Origin: CAZSAT01 sp964604675
Lineage (GTDB): Bacteria; Myxococcota_A; UBA796; CAJQPC01
Length of the DNA stretch: 49,061 bases
Direction of reading: 5' to 3'
Assembly: GCA_964604675.1 (NCBI GenBank)
Contig: CAZSAT010000047.1
Location: forward strand, 1-49,061
The translations under genes were made by a program, and so were the position numbers. The notes under the pieces were generated by a model. The model ran no database searches. It was not told the DNA's origin and worked only from the letters and a program-made list of their open reading frames with translations. Positions within the stretch are counted from its first letter, which is position 1. Every line of letters starts with the position of its first letter. Below are positions 31,356 through 42,645 of this stretch, piece after piece.

Positions 31356-31805
31356 ATGTCCATCTTCCCGGATCCGCTGCTCATCGTGCTCCAGGCCATC
31401 CCGTTCCTCGTGACGATGGCCGTCCTGTCCAAGCTCGTCTTCAAGCCGATGGCCGAGTACCTGCAGGAGCGCGACGACGCGACCGTTGGCACGCGCGAGA
31501 CCGCGGTGCAGCTCCAGAAGGAAGCCGCCGCCAAGCTCGACGAGTACGAAGGCCGCATGAAGACGGCGCGCGAGGAGATGACCGCCCTGCGCGCTTCACG
31601 CCGCGCCGAAGCGATCGGCGCTCGCGATGCCGCGATCGGTGTCGCTCGCGGTCACGCCGACACCGAGATCGAGAAGGCCCTCGTGGTCATCGCCACCGAG
31701 CAGGCCGCCGCGGCCATCGAGATGAAGACCGTGTCGGCGGCACTCGCGACCGACATCACCTCCACCGTCCTGGGCCGCGCCGCGGGCGCCGCTCCGGCCA
31801 AGTAG
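31356..31805 (+). CDS. F1Fo ATP synthase subunit b' (AtpF2/AtpX)
   Basis: This 149-residue protein has one N-terminal membrane helix (LLIVLQAIPFLVTMAVLSKLVF), the conserved KPMAEYLQERDD segment at its end, then a long charged helix rich in Ala, Glu and Lys with few breaks. This is the b-type stator fold. Its position, nine bases before the second b gene, matches the b'-b arrangement in Myxococcota and photosynthetic bacteria. It probably forms a heterodimeric peripheral stalk with the next gene product. GGGAG sits 6 nt upstream of the ATG, inside the leader stem. Confidence 0.88.
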   Translation: MSIFPDPLLIVLQAIPFLVTMAVLSKLVFKPMAEYLQERDDATVGTRETAVQLQKEAAAKLDEYEGRMKTAREEMTALRASRRAEAIGARDAAIGVARGHADTEIEKALVVIATEQAAAAIEMKTVSAALATDITSTVLGRAAGAAPAK

Positions 31806-31814
31806 GGGCCGCCC

Positions 31815-32366
31815 ATGCGCCGCGCTGCGACCACCGCCCTGCTGCTCTTCCCGTCCCTCGCCTTCGCGGGTGGCGACATGCCCGTCGTCGAGATGGGTTG
31901 GCACCTGCTGAACCTCTGCTTCCTGCTGGGCATCATCGCGTACTTCGCGAAGGGGCCCGTCATGACGGCGCTCAAGAACCGAAGCGCCACCGTGGCCGCC
32001 CACCTCGAGGAGTCCAACAGGCTCCGGAAGGAAGCGCAGGATCGCTTCGACGAGCTCGACGCGCGTCTGCAGCACTTCGGGTCCACGCTCGACAGTATGC
32101 GCGCCCAGGCGGCTGCGGATGCCGAGGCGGAGGCGGCGGCCATCGCCACCAAGACCGACGAGGACGTGGCCCGCATCAAGTCCACCGCCGAGAAGACCAT
32201 CCGCGACGAGACCAACGCCGCCAAGCGGGCCCTGCAGCACGAGGCTGTGGAGCTCGCGGTGAAGCTCGCCGAGAACCAGCTGAAGGGGTCGGTCTCTGCA
32301 GCCGACCAGGACCGCCTCGCCCAGGATCTGCTGGGCACGGTCAAGGAGATGAACGGTCATGGCTGA
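31815..32366 (+). CDS. atpF: F1Fo ATP synthase subunit b
   Basis: The product has 183 residues. An N-terminal signal-like helix (RRAATTALLLFPSLAFAG) is followed by a second hydrophobic segment (MGWHLLNLCFLLGIIAYFAKGPV) that gives the Fo membrane anchor. The remainder is one long charged stalk helix (LEESNRLRKEAQDRFDELDA... to LLGTVKEMNG). The extra leader is common in deltaproteobacterial b subunits. It overlaps the delta gene by eight bases. It connects Fo to F1 through the delta subunit. Confidence 0.88.
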   Translation: MRRAATTALLLFPSLAFAGGDMPVVEMGWHLLNLCFLLGIIAYFAKGPVMTALKNRSATVAAHLEESNRLRKEAQDRFDELDARLQHFGSTLDSMRAQAAADAEAEAAAIATKTDEDVARIKSTAEKTIRDETNAAKRALQHEAVELAVKLAENQLKGSVSAADQDRLAQDLLGTVKEMNGHG

Positions 32367-32931
32367 GGCAGCTGCCGTCGCCCGTCGCTATGCCAAGGCC
32401 CTGCTCGAGCTGGGCCAGGAGAGCGGCGCGCTCGACGCCATCGCCACCGACCTCGACCGCTTCGGTCAGGTCCTCGCGCTCAACGACCACCAGCTCTTCG
32501 ACGTGCTGTGCCACCCCGGCCTGGACCCCAGCGACCGTGCCGGCGTGCTCGCCACCGTGCTCGAGCGGGCCCAGCTCCACCCCATGGTGGCCAACACCCT
32601 GAAGCTGGTGCTGCACAACGGTCGCTTCGAGCTGGTCCCCGAGATCACCAGCCAGGTGGCCGAGCTCGCCGACGAAGCCGCCGGCCGCATCCGCGCCACG
32701 GTCACCACCGCAGAGCCCATCTCCCAGGCGCTCGAGGCCGACGTGGCCGCGGTGCTCACCGCCAGCACCAAGAAGCAGGTGGTGCTCTCCACCGAGGTCG
32801 ACCCCGAGCTCATCGGTGGGCTCGTCATCCGCGTCGGCGGCACGGTCTACGACGCCTCCCTCCGTCACCGCCTGGCCGACATCAAGCAGAAGCTCCTGAA
32901 CCAGAAGCTCTCCGACCCCGCCCAGGCCTGA
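32359..32931 (+). CDS. atpH: F1Fo ATP synthase subunit delta
   Basis: This is 190 residues, with a start inside the preceding gene. The OSCP/delta fold is visible: VARRYAKALLELGQESGALDAIATDL helices in the N-terminal domain, and the C-terminal EVDPELIGGLVIRVGGTVYDASLRHRLADIKQKL segment, which carries the conserved IGG-x-(V/L)-(I/V)-(R/K)-(I/V)-G motif. It forms the top of the peripheral stalk and binds F1 alpha. The length is typical. Confidence 0.92.
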   Translation: MAEAAAVARRYAKALLELGQESGALDAIATDLDRFGQVLALNDHQLFDVLCHPGLDPSDRAGVLATVLERAQLHPMVANTLKLVLHNGRFELVPEITSQVAELADEAAGRIRATVTTAEPISQALEADVAAVLTASTKKQVVLSTEVDPELIGGLVIRVGGTVYDASLRHRLADIKQKLLNQKLSDPAQA

Positions 32932-32970
32932 ACCCCTCTTCCTCTTCCAGATCCCACCCGGAGCTCCCAG

Positions 32971-34500
<1,530 letters not shown>

Positions 34501-34537
34501 GCCTCCGCGCCCCTCCGCCCTTCGACAAGGACACGAC

Positions 34538-35404
34538 ATGGCCAGCCTCCGCGACTTGAAGCGCCGCATCGGCTCCGTCAAGAACACGCAGAAGACCACG
34601 CGCGCGATGAAGCTCGTCGCGGGCGCCAAGCTGCGCCGCGCGACCGAGCGTGCCCACGCCGCCAAGCCCTACCAGCAGGCGCTGGGCCGGGTGCTCGGAC
34701 GCGTGGCGGCCGCCGCCGGCGACGACGTGGACCAGCCGCTGCTCACGAGCCACGAGGAGGTCCAGAAGGTCCACGTGGTGGTCTTCGGTAGCGACCGCGG
34801 CCTCTGCGGCTCCTTCAACAACGCGCTCTTCCGGGAGGCCCACCGCTTCCTGGCCGGCAAGCAGAAGGACGGCGCGGACCTCACCCTCCGCACCTACGGC
34901 AAGAAGGCCGCCGGCTACTTCCCCAAGCGTGGCTACGAGGTCGTGGAGGCGCACCGCGACCTCGACCCCGCCACCTACGAGGAGCTGGCCGCCGCCCTCG
35001 CCACCGCGCTGACCGCCGAGTTCGAGGCGGGCGAGGTGCACGAGGTCTACCTGGCCTTCAACGACTTCAAGTCGGTGATGACCCAGGAGCCCACCTTCAA
35101 GCGCATCCTGCCCCTGAGCGTCGAGGGCACCGAGCCCACCGGCGACGAGGTGGAGTACGCCTACGAGCCGGGTGCCGAGCAGGTGCTCGACACCCTGCTT
35201 CCCCTCTACCTCCAGACCATCCTGTTCCAGGGATTCCTCGAGACCGAGGCCGGCGAGCATGCCTCCCGGATGACTGCCATGGACAGCGCGACGCGGAACG
35301 CGGGCGATCTCATCGACGCCCTCAGCCTGCAGTACAACCGCGCTCGCCAGGCAGCGATCACCAAGGAACTCATCGAAATCGTCAGCGGCGCAGCCGCCGT
35401 CTAG
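34538..35404 (+). CDS. atpG: F1Fo ATP synthase subunit gamma
   Basis: ATG 34538 (MASLRDLKRRIGSVKNTQKT) is preceded by AAGGA; an in-frame ATG 54 bp upstream (34484) would overlap the atpA end and is not supported by the usual N-terminus. The protein has 288 residues. Conserved features are the N-terminal helix, GSDRGLCGSFN, and the C-terminal helix with MTAMDSATRNAGDLIDALSLQYNRARQAAITKELIEI. It is the rotor shaft. Confidence 0.96.
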   Translation: MASLRDLKRRIGSVKNTQKTTRAMKLVAGAKLRRATERAHAAKPYQQALGRVLGRVAAAAGDDVDQPLLTSHEEVQKVHVVVFGSDRGLCGSFNNALFREAHRFLAGKQKDGADLTLRTYGKKAAGYFPKRGYEVVEAHRDLDPATYEELAAALATALTAEFEAGEVHEVYLAFNDFKSVMTQEPTFKRILPLSVEGTEPTGDEVEYAYEPGAEQVLDTLLPLYLQTILFQGFLETEAGEHASRMTAMDSATRNAGDLIDALSLQYNRARQAAITKELIEIVSGAAAV

Positions 35405-35427
35405 CCAGCATCTCTCGGGAGACCGAC

Positions 35428-36915
<1,488 letters not shown>

Positions 36916-36916
36916 G

Positions 36917-37309
36917 ATGAGCATCCACGTCGAGATCGTGACCGCCGGACGCATCGCCTACACGGGCGAGGCGACCGAGGTGAACGCGCCGGGCTTCCAT
37001 GGGGAGTTCGGGGTGCTGCCCGAGCACACGCCCTTCCTGTCGGTCGTGCGGCCTGGCGTGATCGAGATCACCGAGGTCAGCGGCGGAACCACCCGGTTCG
37101 TGGTGGGACGCGGCTTCGTCGAGGCCGGCCCGGACCGGGTGACGGTGCTCACCGAGCTCTGCGAGGACCCGACGGCCGTCGACAGGTCGGCCGCCCAGCA
37201 GGAGCTCGACGCCGCGGAGAGCACCCTGGCCAGCGTGGACGGTGGCTCGGCTGAAGCGGCCAACGCCAACCGCAAGGCGGATCTCGCCCAGGCCCGCCTC
37301 AAGGCGTAG
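36917..37309 (+). CDS. atpC: F1Fo ATP synthase subunit epsilon
   Basis: This 130-residue protein has the epsilon N-terminal barrel: IHVEIVTAGRIAYTGEATEVNAPGFHGEFGVLPEHTPFLSVV, then GVIEITEVSGGTTRFVVGRGFVEAGPDRVTVLTE. A C-terminal helical hairpin (AQQELDAAESTLASVDG; ANRKADLAQARLKA) follows. It inhibits hydrolysis and links rotor to F1. ATG 36917 lies one base after the atpD stop, with GGAGG inside the end of atpD. The a (atpB) and c (atpE) genes are absent from this cluster. Confidence 0.92.
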   Translation: MSIHVEIVTAGRIAYTGEATEVNAPGFHGEFGVLPEHTPFLSVVRPGVIEITEVSGGTTRFVVGRGFVEAGPDRVTVLTELCEDPTAVDRSAAQQELDAAESTLASVDGGSAEAANANRKADLAQARLKA

Positions 37310-37328
37310 ATCCACCTCCAGGTCGCGG

Positions 37329-38342
37329 TCAGCCGCTCGCGAGCACGCTCGCGGCCGCGTCTGCCAGCGCCAGCCTCGCCAGGTGACCGTTCGCCAGGCG
37401 CAGCTGGCTGCCCAGCGCGTCGGTGAGCGCCAGCCGGAAGTTGCCGGGGCTGTCGTCGGCCCCGAGCGCCAGCTCGCGGAACACCTGGCGGCTCACGCGG
37501 ATCAGCCAGCTCGGCTGGGTGGTCACGCACGTGGCCGAGCGTGCCTGACCGTCGATCAGGCTGACGTGGCCGAAGAGGGTGCCCGCGTGCAGCAGAGCGA
37601 GCTGCTCGTGGCCCGCGATGGCCGAGCGGTACACCGCCACCTCGCCGCTGACCACGATCCAGGCATCCTCACCGCGCTCACCTTCCTCGAGCAGGCGGGT
37701 GCCCGTTCGAGCACCGACCAGCTCGACGCGGTTGGCCAGGGCCTGGAGCGTGGGGTCGTCGAGGCGGCCGAAGGCGCGGGTGGCGCGCAGGCCGTCGTCG
37801 GCTCGGGGCTCGGGCCGAGGGGGACCGCCCAGCTGGCCGCCCAGCGCCTTGACCAGGCGGCCGAGCAGTCCGGGAGCGGCCGGCTCGGGGAGCCCGCCGC
37901 CCGTAGCCGCCTGTCCGATGCGCTGGTCGGTGTCCCGGAGCCGGGCGCAGAGCGCGCCGAGCGCCATGCGTTCCAGCAGGGAGACCAGGGGGTGGCCCTG
38001 GGCGCGGAGCCAGCGCAGGCCACGCGGCTCGAGCACCAACAGGCGGCTCGGCTCCAAGGTGGTGACGGTGGCCGCCCGGGGCTCGTCGCGACCGAGCATG
38101 GCCATCTCACCCACCAGCTCGCCCACGCCGATCGTGCCGAGCTCGACGGGCGGGTCGCCCACGGTCACCCGCAGCCGGCCGCCCACCACGTACAGCATCG
38201 AGCTGTCCTGCTCGCCTTCGACCAACAAGGTCTCGTCGGCGGGCAGCTCCGTGGGTGCGAAGGCCGCCAGACCGCTCGCGAAGTCTTCGTCGGACAGCCG
38301 GACGAAGGGCTCGAGCCCGCGGACCTCGCGGCTCGGAATCAT
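37329..38342 (-). CDS. Protein with two cyclic-nucleotide-binding-like domains
   Basis: The start at ATG 38342 overlaps the stop of the upstream gene (ATGA). The 337-residue protein has two CAP-type effector domains. The first (about 10-115) shows ETLLVEGEQDSSMLYVVGGRLRV, then VGELVGEMAMLGRDEPRAATVTT. The second (about 200-310) shows GTRLLEEGERGEDAWIVVSGEVAVYR, then GTLFGHVSLIDGQARSATCVTTQ. The cAMP-contacting (G/A)E-(L/M/I)-(A/S) and R residues are only partly kept: GEMA is present in the first, GHVS in the second. A spacer of about 60 residues joins them. There is no DNA-binding or channel domain, so this is probably a ligand-controlled scaffold or regulator. Confidence 0.82.
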   Translation of the reverse strand: MIPSREVRGLEPFVRLSDEDFASGLAAFAPTELPADETLLVEGEQDSSMLYVVGGRLRVTVGDPPVELGTIGVGELVGEMAMLGRDEPRAATVTTLEPSRLLVLEPRGLRWLRAQGHPLVSLLERMALGALCARLRDTDQRIGQAATGGGLPEPAAPGLLGRLVKALGGQLGGPPRPEPRADDGLRATRAFGRLDDPTLQALANRVELVGARTGTRLLEEGERGEDAWIVVSGEVAVYRSAIAGHEQLALLHAGTLFGHVSLIDGQARSATCVTTQPSWLIRVSRQVFRELALGADDSPGNFRLALTDALGSQLRLANGHLARLALADAAASVLASG

Positions 38343-38767
38343 GCGCCGGGAATGGCCACGAAGCGCGCCACGGCGGGGTCGGCCGGCAACCACGCGCTGG
38401 CGGTGGGAGGCGGCAGCGTGAGCTCGAGTGCCAGGCCCTCGTGACCCTCGGCGTCGAGCTGCCAGAGGCGGGCCCCATCGATGACCTGGGCGGTGTAGAC
38501 GCCCGCGAACCCCGCGGTGGACACCGCGGAGACCATGCGCCAGCGCAGCTCTTCGTCGACCTTGCCGTCGGCCGCCAGGCTCACCATGTTGACGTAGCTG
38601 AAGGTGGCCAGTCCGGCGAGGGTGGCCTCGGTGATGGCGTAGACCGTGCCGCGCCGCTTCTTGTCGTGGGCGAACTGGCCCACGCCGAAGGGGACCACCA
38701 TCAACCAGCCGCCGCCCGCGGCTTCGGCGGGTGCGGAGAGCAGGGCGCTTGCGAGCAGGAGGCTGAT
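38339..38767 (-). CDS. Small exported protein, start codon unresolved
   Basis: About 142 residues are encoded from 38767. The sequence SLLLASALLSAPAEAAGGGW is a clear signal peptide, but no ATG, GTG or TTG lies in frame before it; the first codons are ATC (38767) or CTG (38758), and a TTG/ATG pair occurs only after the signal, near 38710. The mature protein has a motif GVGQFAHDKKRRGTVYAITEATLAGLATFSYVNMVSL with a membrane helix, and a second segment DGARLWQLDAEG. The gene begins immediately after the stop of the upstream gene and overlaps the downstream start (ATGA). It is translated by reinitiation if at all. The function is unknown. Confidence 0.55.
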   Translation of the reverse strand: MSLLLASALLSAPAEAAGGGWLMVVPFGVGQFAHDKKRRGTVYAITEATLAGLATFSYVNMVSLAADGKVDEELRWRMVSAVSTAGFAGVYTAQVIDGARLWQLDAEGHEGLALELTLPPPTASAWLPADPAVARFVAIPGA

Positions 38768-38769
38768 GG

Positions 38770-39378
38770 CTACCGAACCGGGATGGCCTTGAGCTTGGCC
38801 TTTCCGTCCTCGACGGTAACGCGGAACTTCACGGAGTCGCACTGGTAGCGACCCTTGATGACACGCACCTGCTTCTTCAGGGTCTCGGCCACCGCGTCGT
38901 AGCCGATGTTGGTGTTCTGGCCGCACTTGGAGCGCGCTTCGACGTAGCGGTCGTAGATCTTCCGCATCGCCTGGTCTTCGCGCGAGTGGCGCTCGGCGCG
39001 ATCCTGGCGGACCGCGGCGGCCGCCGCGGCGACGTCGGCCGGAACGCCCCTGCGGCGCTCGGCGAGGTTGGCGCGGAACTTCATCTTGGGGTGGGTGCCG
39101 CGCTCGATCATCACCAGGTTGCGGGTGAGGTAGTTGTCGAGGCTGGTCCAGCGGGCGCGGAGGGACTGGAACCGGAAGCGTTGCGCCGAGCTCTGCACGG
39201 TCTTCTCGCGGATGAGCTCGCGGATCGTGTTGCGGATCGCGTCGCGGTCCTTCATCGGCTCGAAGCGCTCGATGCCCATGAAGTACTTGTCGTAGACCAC
39301 CTTCAGACGATTCATCGCCGACTCGAGGTTGTCGAGCTCGTTGTCCAGTGCCTTGTCGTGCCGCTGCTTGCGGGCCAT
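38770..39378 (-). CDS. MXAN_5187-like (C-terminal domain) protein
   Basis: The 202-residue protein starts at ATG 39378. It is mostly helical and basic. The pattern ALDNELDNLESAMNRLKVVYDKYFMGIERFEP, then TVQSSAQRFRFQSLRARWTSLDNYL, then a variable helical region and a closing strand pair VKFRVTVEDGKAKLKAIPV resembles the MXAN_5187 C-terminal domain family of Myxococcota, judged from memory. The role is not known. It is first in an operon with the exported protein and the cNMP-binding-like protein. It is divergent from the receiver protein at 39423, 44 bp away, so the operons may share a promoter region. Confidence 0.72.
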   Translation of the reverse strand: MARKQRHDKALDNELDNLESAMNRLKVVYDKYFMGIERFEPMKDRDAIRNTIRELIREKTVQSSAQRFRFQSLRARWTSLDNYLTRNLVMIERGTHPKMKFRANLAERRRGVPADVAAAAAAVRQDRAERHSREDQAMRKIYDRYVEARSKCGQNTNIGYDAVAETLKKQVRVIKGRYQCDSVKFRVTVEDGKAKLKAIPVR

Positions 39379-39422
39379 CGTGCTCCCGTGCCAGCACGAT
39401 ACCACCGCGGTATCCTCCTTGT

Positions 39423-40727
39423 GTGTCGTCGGAACCGCCTGTCAACATCCTCGTCGTCGACGATGAGGCGCCCATCGTAGAGCTCCTTCGGGAGTACCTC
39501 CGGGCGCGCGGCCACCGCGTCGAGACCGCCCAGGACGGCGCCGCGGCGCTCGCGATCCTCGAGGATGGCGGCATCGATCTGGTGCTCACCGACATGAAGA
39601 TGCCCCGCATGGGCGGGCTCGACCTGTTGAGCAGCATCCGCGGCCGTGGCTACCCGGTCGGCACCATCCTGATGACCGGCTACGGCACGATCGACTCGGC
39701 GATCCGCGCCATGAAGGACGGCGCCCAGGACTACATCATGAAGCCCTTCAAGCTCCGGGAGGTCTACGCGGCGATCATCCGCGCCGCGGAGCGTGTGCGG
39801 CTGGAGCGGGAGACGGTGCGGCTTCGCCTGGGGCTCAAGCTGGTGGAGCATGCCTCCCAGGTCTCGGAGCCCGGCGAGCTCGATGCCCTCTACAGCACGC
39901 TGGTGGATGCAAGCTGCCACGAGTTCGATGCCCACTCGGCGGTGGTCGGCTTTCGGCAGGCCGACGGGAGCTGGTGCGAGGCGGCCCGCACCGGCGCCGG
40001 GCTCGTCGGCCTGGACCTCGGCGCCCTCGGGGCGGGCGCGACGTCGGCCACGCTGCCAGCGCCCGAGGCGCTCTGGTTCGGTAGCCCCGCGGGCGCCGTG
40101 CTGGCCACACCGATCCTCGCGCAGGTCGCGCCGGGCTCTCCGCTGGAGCCGGTCGGCGTCGTGGCGGTGGTCGGGGCGACGGAAGCCGGAGCCACCGGCC
40201 GCTCATCGCTCCAGGTGTACGCTTCCCTCGTGGGCAGCACCTTGACCCGGCAGCTGCTGGACGGGCGGGGTGCGGACAGTGCGCGGTTCGGCGTGGACGC
40301 CGGTGACCGCGGCGGCGCCGTGGCCGCCATCGTCGAGCGTGCCGCGAACGCCTGCGGCCTGGACGAAGCGGCCGCGGCCACAGCCATGGCGGCGGCGGTG
40401 CTCGTCTCGGAACACCCGACCTTGGCGCCCTTGGCTGTGGGCGGGAGCGCGTGCATCCAGACCACGGGACCGGCGCAGCCCGTGTGGCGCGCCCTGATCG
40501 AACAGTGGGAACGCTTCGATGGGCTGGGTGCGCCGAACCGCCTGGTCGGCGAAGAGATCAGCCCGTCGGGCCGGCTGCTCGCGCTCGCGGTCGCCTGGGA
40601 CCGGCTCACCGGTGCCCGGCTGCACGGTGCGATCCTGAGCGCCGATCAAGCGGCGGAGCGGCTCGCCCTGGACCCAGGGCGCTTCGACCCGTCGATGTTC
40701 CGGGACTTCAGGGCTTCAGTCGGCTGA
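39423..40727 (+). CDS. Response regulator with GAF-like and degenerate HD-GYP domains
   Basis: GTG 39423 begins a 434-residue protein. The receiver (about 7-125) has DDE at 13-15, D57 (LTDMKMP), T/S in LMTGYG and K in MKPFK: complete. A GAF-like sensor (about 140-290) follows. The C-terminal part (about 310-430) resembles an HD-GYP domain in its last helices: EQWERFDGLGAPNRLVGEEI matches HHE-x-x-DG-x-GYP-x-x-L-x-G, and SGRLLALAVAWDRLTGA matches the conserved A-D-x-(F/Y)-DA-(L/M)-T. The HD dyad and both His of HHE are lost, so phosphodiesterase activity is unlikely. The gene overlaps the convergent bioD by 20 bp. Confidence 0.8.
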   Translation: MSSEPPVNILVVDDEAPIVELLREYLRARGHRVETAQDGAAALAILEDGGIDLVLTDMKMPRMGGLDLLSSIRGRGYPVGTILMTGYGTIDSAIRAMKDGAQDYIMKPFKLREVYAAIIRAAERVRLERETVRLRLGLKLVEHASQVSEPGELDALYSTLVDASCHEFDAHSAVVGFRQADGSWCEAARTGAGLVGLDLGALGAGATSATLPAPEALWFGSPAGAVLATPILAQVAPGSPLEPVGVVAVVGATEAGATGRSSLQVYASLVGSTLTRQLLDGRGADSARFGVDAGDRGGAVAAIVERAANACGLDEAAAATAMAAAVLVSEHPTLAPLAVGGSACIQTTGPAQPVWRALIEQWERFDGLGAPNRLVGEEISPSGRLLALAVAWDRLTGARLHGAILSADQAAERLALDPGRFDPSMFRDFRASVG

Positions 40728-41373
40728 CCAGCGGCGCACCTTCCCGGCGCAGGAAGCGTCGGTCCAGGATCGGCACGCGGTGGAGCTCCAACAACGGCAC
40801 GTCCCCGAGCAACAGCTCGAGGTCCTCGCGGTTGCGGATGCGTGCCGGGCCGTCCTCGGGACCCGCTGGCCAGGCGTGGTTGAGGATCACGGCGGCCACG
40901 TCCAGCCCGGCCCGCCGCACCGCGTCGACGGTGAGCAGGGTGTGGTTCAGCACCCCGAGCCGGTTCGCGGCGACCACGAGCACGGGCCAGCCGAGCGCCT
41001 GGGCGAGGTCCTGGATCCAGAACCCGTCGCCCTGCGTCGAGATGGGCACCCGCCAGCCGCCCACGCCCTCGACGAAGGTGGTGGCCTGTTCGCGCATGCG
41101 GATCCAGGCCACCGTCTCGTCGAGCCTGGCGTGTTGGCCGGCGTGCAGGGCCGCTCGGTGCGGCGACAGGGGCAGGCGCCAGGCCATGTGCACCTCGGCG
41201 GGGGTGCCCGTGGCGATGCCGAGGAGCTCGGCGTCGTCCCCCTGGGTGCCGAGCTTCACGCCGCTCGCCAGCGGCTTCAGTGCCGCCACGGGACCCTCGC
41301 AGCCGGCGGCGAGCGCAGCGGTGGCCACGGTCTTTCCGACCCCCGTGTCGGTACCGGTGACGAAGAACCGCAT
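40708..41373 (-). CDS. bioD: Dethiobiotin synthetase
   Basis: The 221-residue protein starts at ATG 41373 and carries the BioD P-loop GTDTGVGKT (about 7-15), LKPLASG (substrate Lys-bearing motif K-P-(I/V)-xSG), the QGDDAELL segment and the EGVGGWRVPIS loop (usual EGAGG). It catalyses ATP-dependent ring closure of DAPA with CO2 to dethiobiotin in biotin synthesis. It stands alone; no other bio genes are in the window. On the minus strand TTGACG (41412) and GATAAG (41386) about 19 nt apart could be a promoter giving a nearly leaderless mRNA, though weakly supported. Confidence 0.9.
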   Translation of the reverse strand: MRFFVTGTDTGVGKTVATAALAAGCEGPVAALKPLASGVKLGTQGDDAELLGIATGTPAEVHMAWRLPLSPHRAALHAGQHARLDETVAWIRMREQATTFVEGVGGWRVPISTQGDGFWIQDLAQALGWPVLVVAANRLGVLNHTLLTVDAVRRAGLDVAAVILNHAWPAGPEDGPARIRNREDLELLLGDVPLLELHRVPILDRRFLRREGAPLVSRLKP

Positions 41374-41394
41374 GCGGCGGCTTATCGCCCGCTC

Positions 41395-41418
41395 CCACCC
41401 CTCGACGTCAAGGGGTGG
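41395..41418 (-). terminator. Hairpin between the VWA protein gene and bioD
   Basis: A perfect 8-bp stem (CCACCCCT with AGGGGTGG) encloses an 8-nt loop, 33 nt after the VWA gene stop and 22 nt before the bioD start. There is no T-run, so it may be a Rho-type or attenuating structure rather than a classic terminator. Confidence 0.4.
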
Positions 41419-41450
41419 TAGATGGCTGGCACAGGCGGTAGCTGCGGCCC

Positions 41451-42560
41451 TCAGTACACGTACCCGAGGCTTCGCAGCGCTTCGATGCTCGAGTCGACCA
41501 CCTCGCGGTCGTAGCTCGGGGCCGCGCTCGGGGCGGCTTCACGCTGCTCCTCGACCCACGCGTCGCGCGCCGCGACCAGCTCGTCGATCTGGGCCTGCAG
41601 CTCGCCGCGGTCCTCGGCGTTCTTCTCCAGGGTCCTCTTGCGCTCGGCCACGCTCAGGCTCGCCAGCTCCTCGGGCATCGCTTCCTCGTCTTCGAGGTCG
41701 ATCTTGCCCTCCTTCCAGTCGGTCACGAGATCGCCGTCACCGGTGACTGCCACCCCGCCCAGCTTGGACAGGGTCGACAGGCGCGCGGCCTTCACGCTCG
41801 CCGAGCTGCTGGCGCTCTTCTCCAGCTTCTCGACCACCTCGTCGGCCTCGCCGCCGTAGGCCACCACCGTGGAGGCCAGCTCCCGTTCGAGACGCGCCAG
41901 CTCGTCGTCCATGGGGCTGACCAGGGTCGCCACGCCTCCGGACTGGGCCACCTGCTGGAACGCGCCGCTGCCGAGGCTCGCGATCGCGGCGAACTCGGTC
42001 GTGGTGGCGCCGGCGTTGCCGCACTGGATGGCGTTGACGTAGATGCCGCGATCGCGTGCCAGGCCCACGATCTTCCTGGGGGACAGCTCGTCGGCGTAGG
42101 CCTTGTTCGGCGCATCGCCCACCACGAAGACCGAGCGGTACACGGGGCCCTGGCCCTTGCCGGTCCAGCTCATGTCGTTGACCGCGCTGTAGAGCGCTCG
42201 GCCCACGGACTCCGGCGTGTCGCCGCCGCCGTCGGCGTTGAGGTCGTACAGCCAGCCGTACACGTGGTCCAGGTCGCCGGTGAGCGGCAAGGACCGGGTG
42301 ATGTACTCGTCGCCGCGATCCCGGTAGGCGACCAGGCCGACCCGGATCTCCGGCTGCGGCTCCTGCATCGCGAAGTCGTTCACCACCGTCCAGATGGTGT
42401 CCTTCGCGCCCTGGATCAGGCCGCTCATCGACCCGGTGGTGTCGATCACGAACACCACCTCCACGGTGGCGGCCTGCGAGATGACCTTGCGCTCGGGGGC
42501 GGCGACCTGCTGCTGCGGGGTCTCGGCTGCGAGGAGGGTGCTGACGAACAAGAGGGACAC
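41451..42560 (-). CDS. Exported VWA-domain protein
   Basis: The product has 369 residues. GTG 42560 has GGAGA upstream and begins a signal peptide (VSLLFVSTLLAAETP); the TTG at 42593 lacks this. A von Willebrand A domain (about 35-225) has the MIDAS-like DTTGSMS, the alpha/beta pattern IRVGLVAYRDRGDEYITRSLPLTGDLDHVYGWLYDLNADGGGDTPESV, and FVVGDAPN. This layout, including the sequence DGGGDTPE, is like bacterial YfbK/TerY-like exported VWA proteins. A helical C-terminal region with LEKNAEDRGELQAQIDELVAARDAW (coiled coil) and a closing SIEALRSLGYVY follows. It is likely a periplasmic protein-binding scaffold. Confidence 0.82.
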   Translation of the reverse strand: MSLLFVSTLLAAETPQQQVAAPERKVISQAATVEVVFVIDTTGSMSGLIQGAKDTIWTVVNDFAMQEPQPEIRVGLVAYRDRGDEYITRSLPLTGDLDHVYGWLYDLNADGGGDTPESVGRALYSAVNDMSWTGKGQGPVYRSVFVVGDAPNKAYADELSPRKIVGLARDRGIYVNAIQCGNAGATTTEFAAIASLGSGAFQQVAQSGGVATLVSPMDDELARLERELASTVVAYGGEADEVVEKLEKSASSSASVKAARLSTLSKLGGVAVTGDGDLVTDWKEGKIDLEDEEAMPEELASLSVAERKRTLEKNAEDRGELQAQIDELVAARDAWVEEQREAAPSAAPSYDREVVDSSIEALRSLGYVY

Positions 42561-42645
42561 GGCTTCTCCGGGATTGGGTACCTGCGACCTCAATCTGCCG
42601 GCGGGACGTGCAGCAGCCGTGCGCTCTTACAGCAGACTCTGCGGC

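Noticed and set aside
41374..41412. Strong promoter for bioD
   Set aside because: TTGACG and GATAAG are present but the spacing (about 19 nt) and near-absent leader make this too weak to list as a feature.
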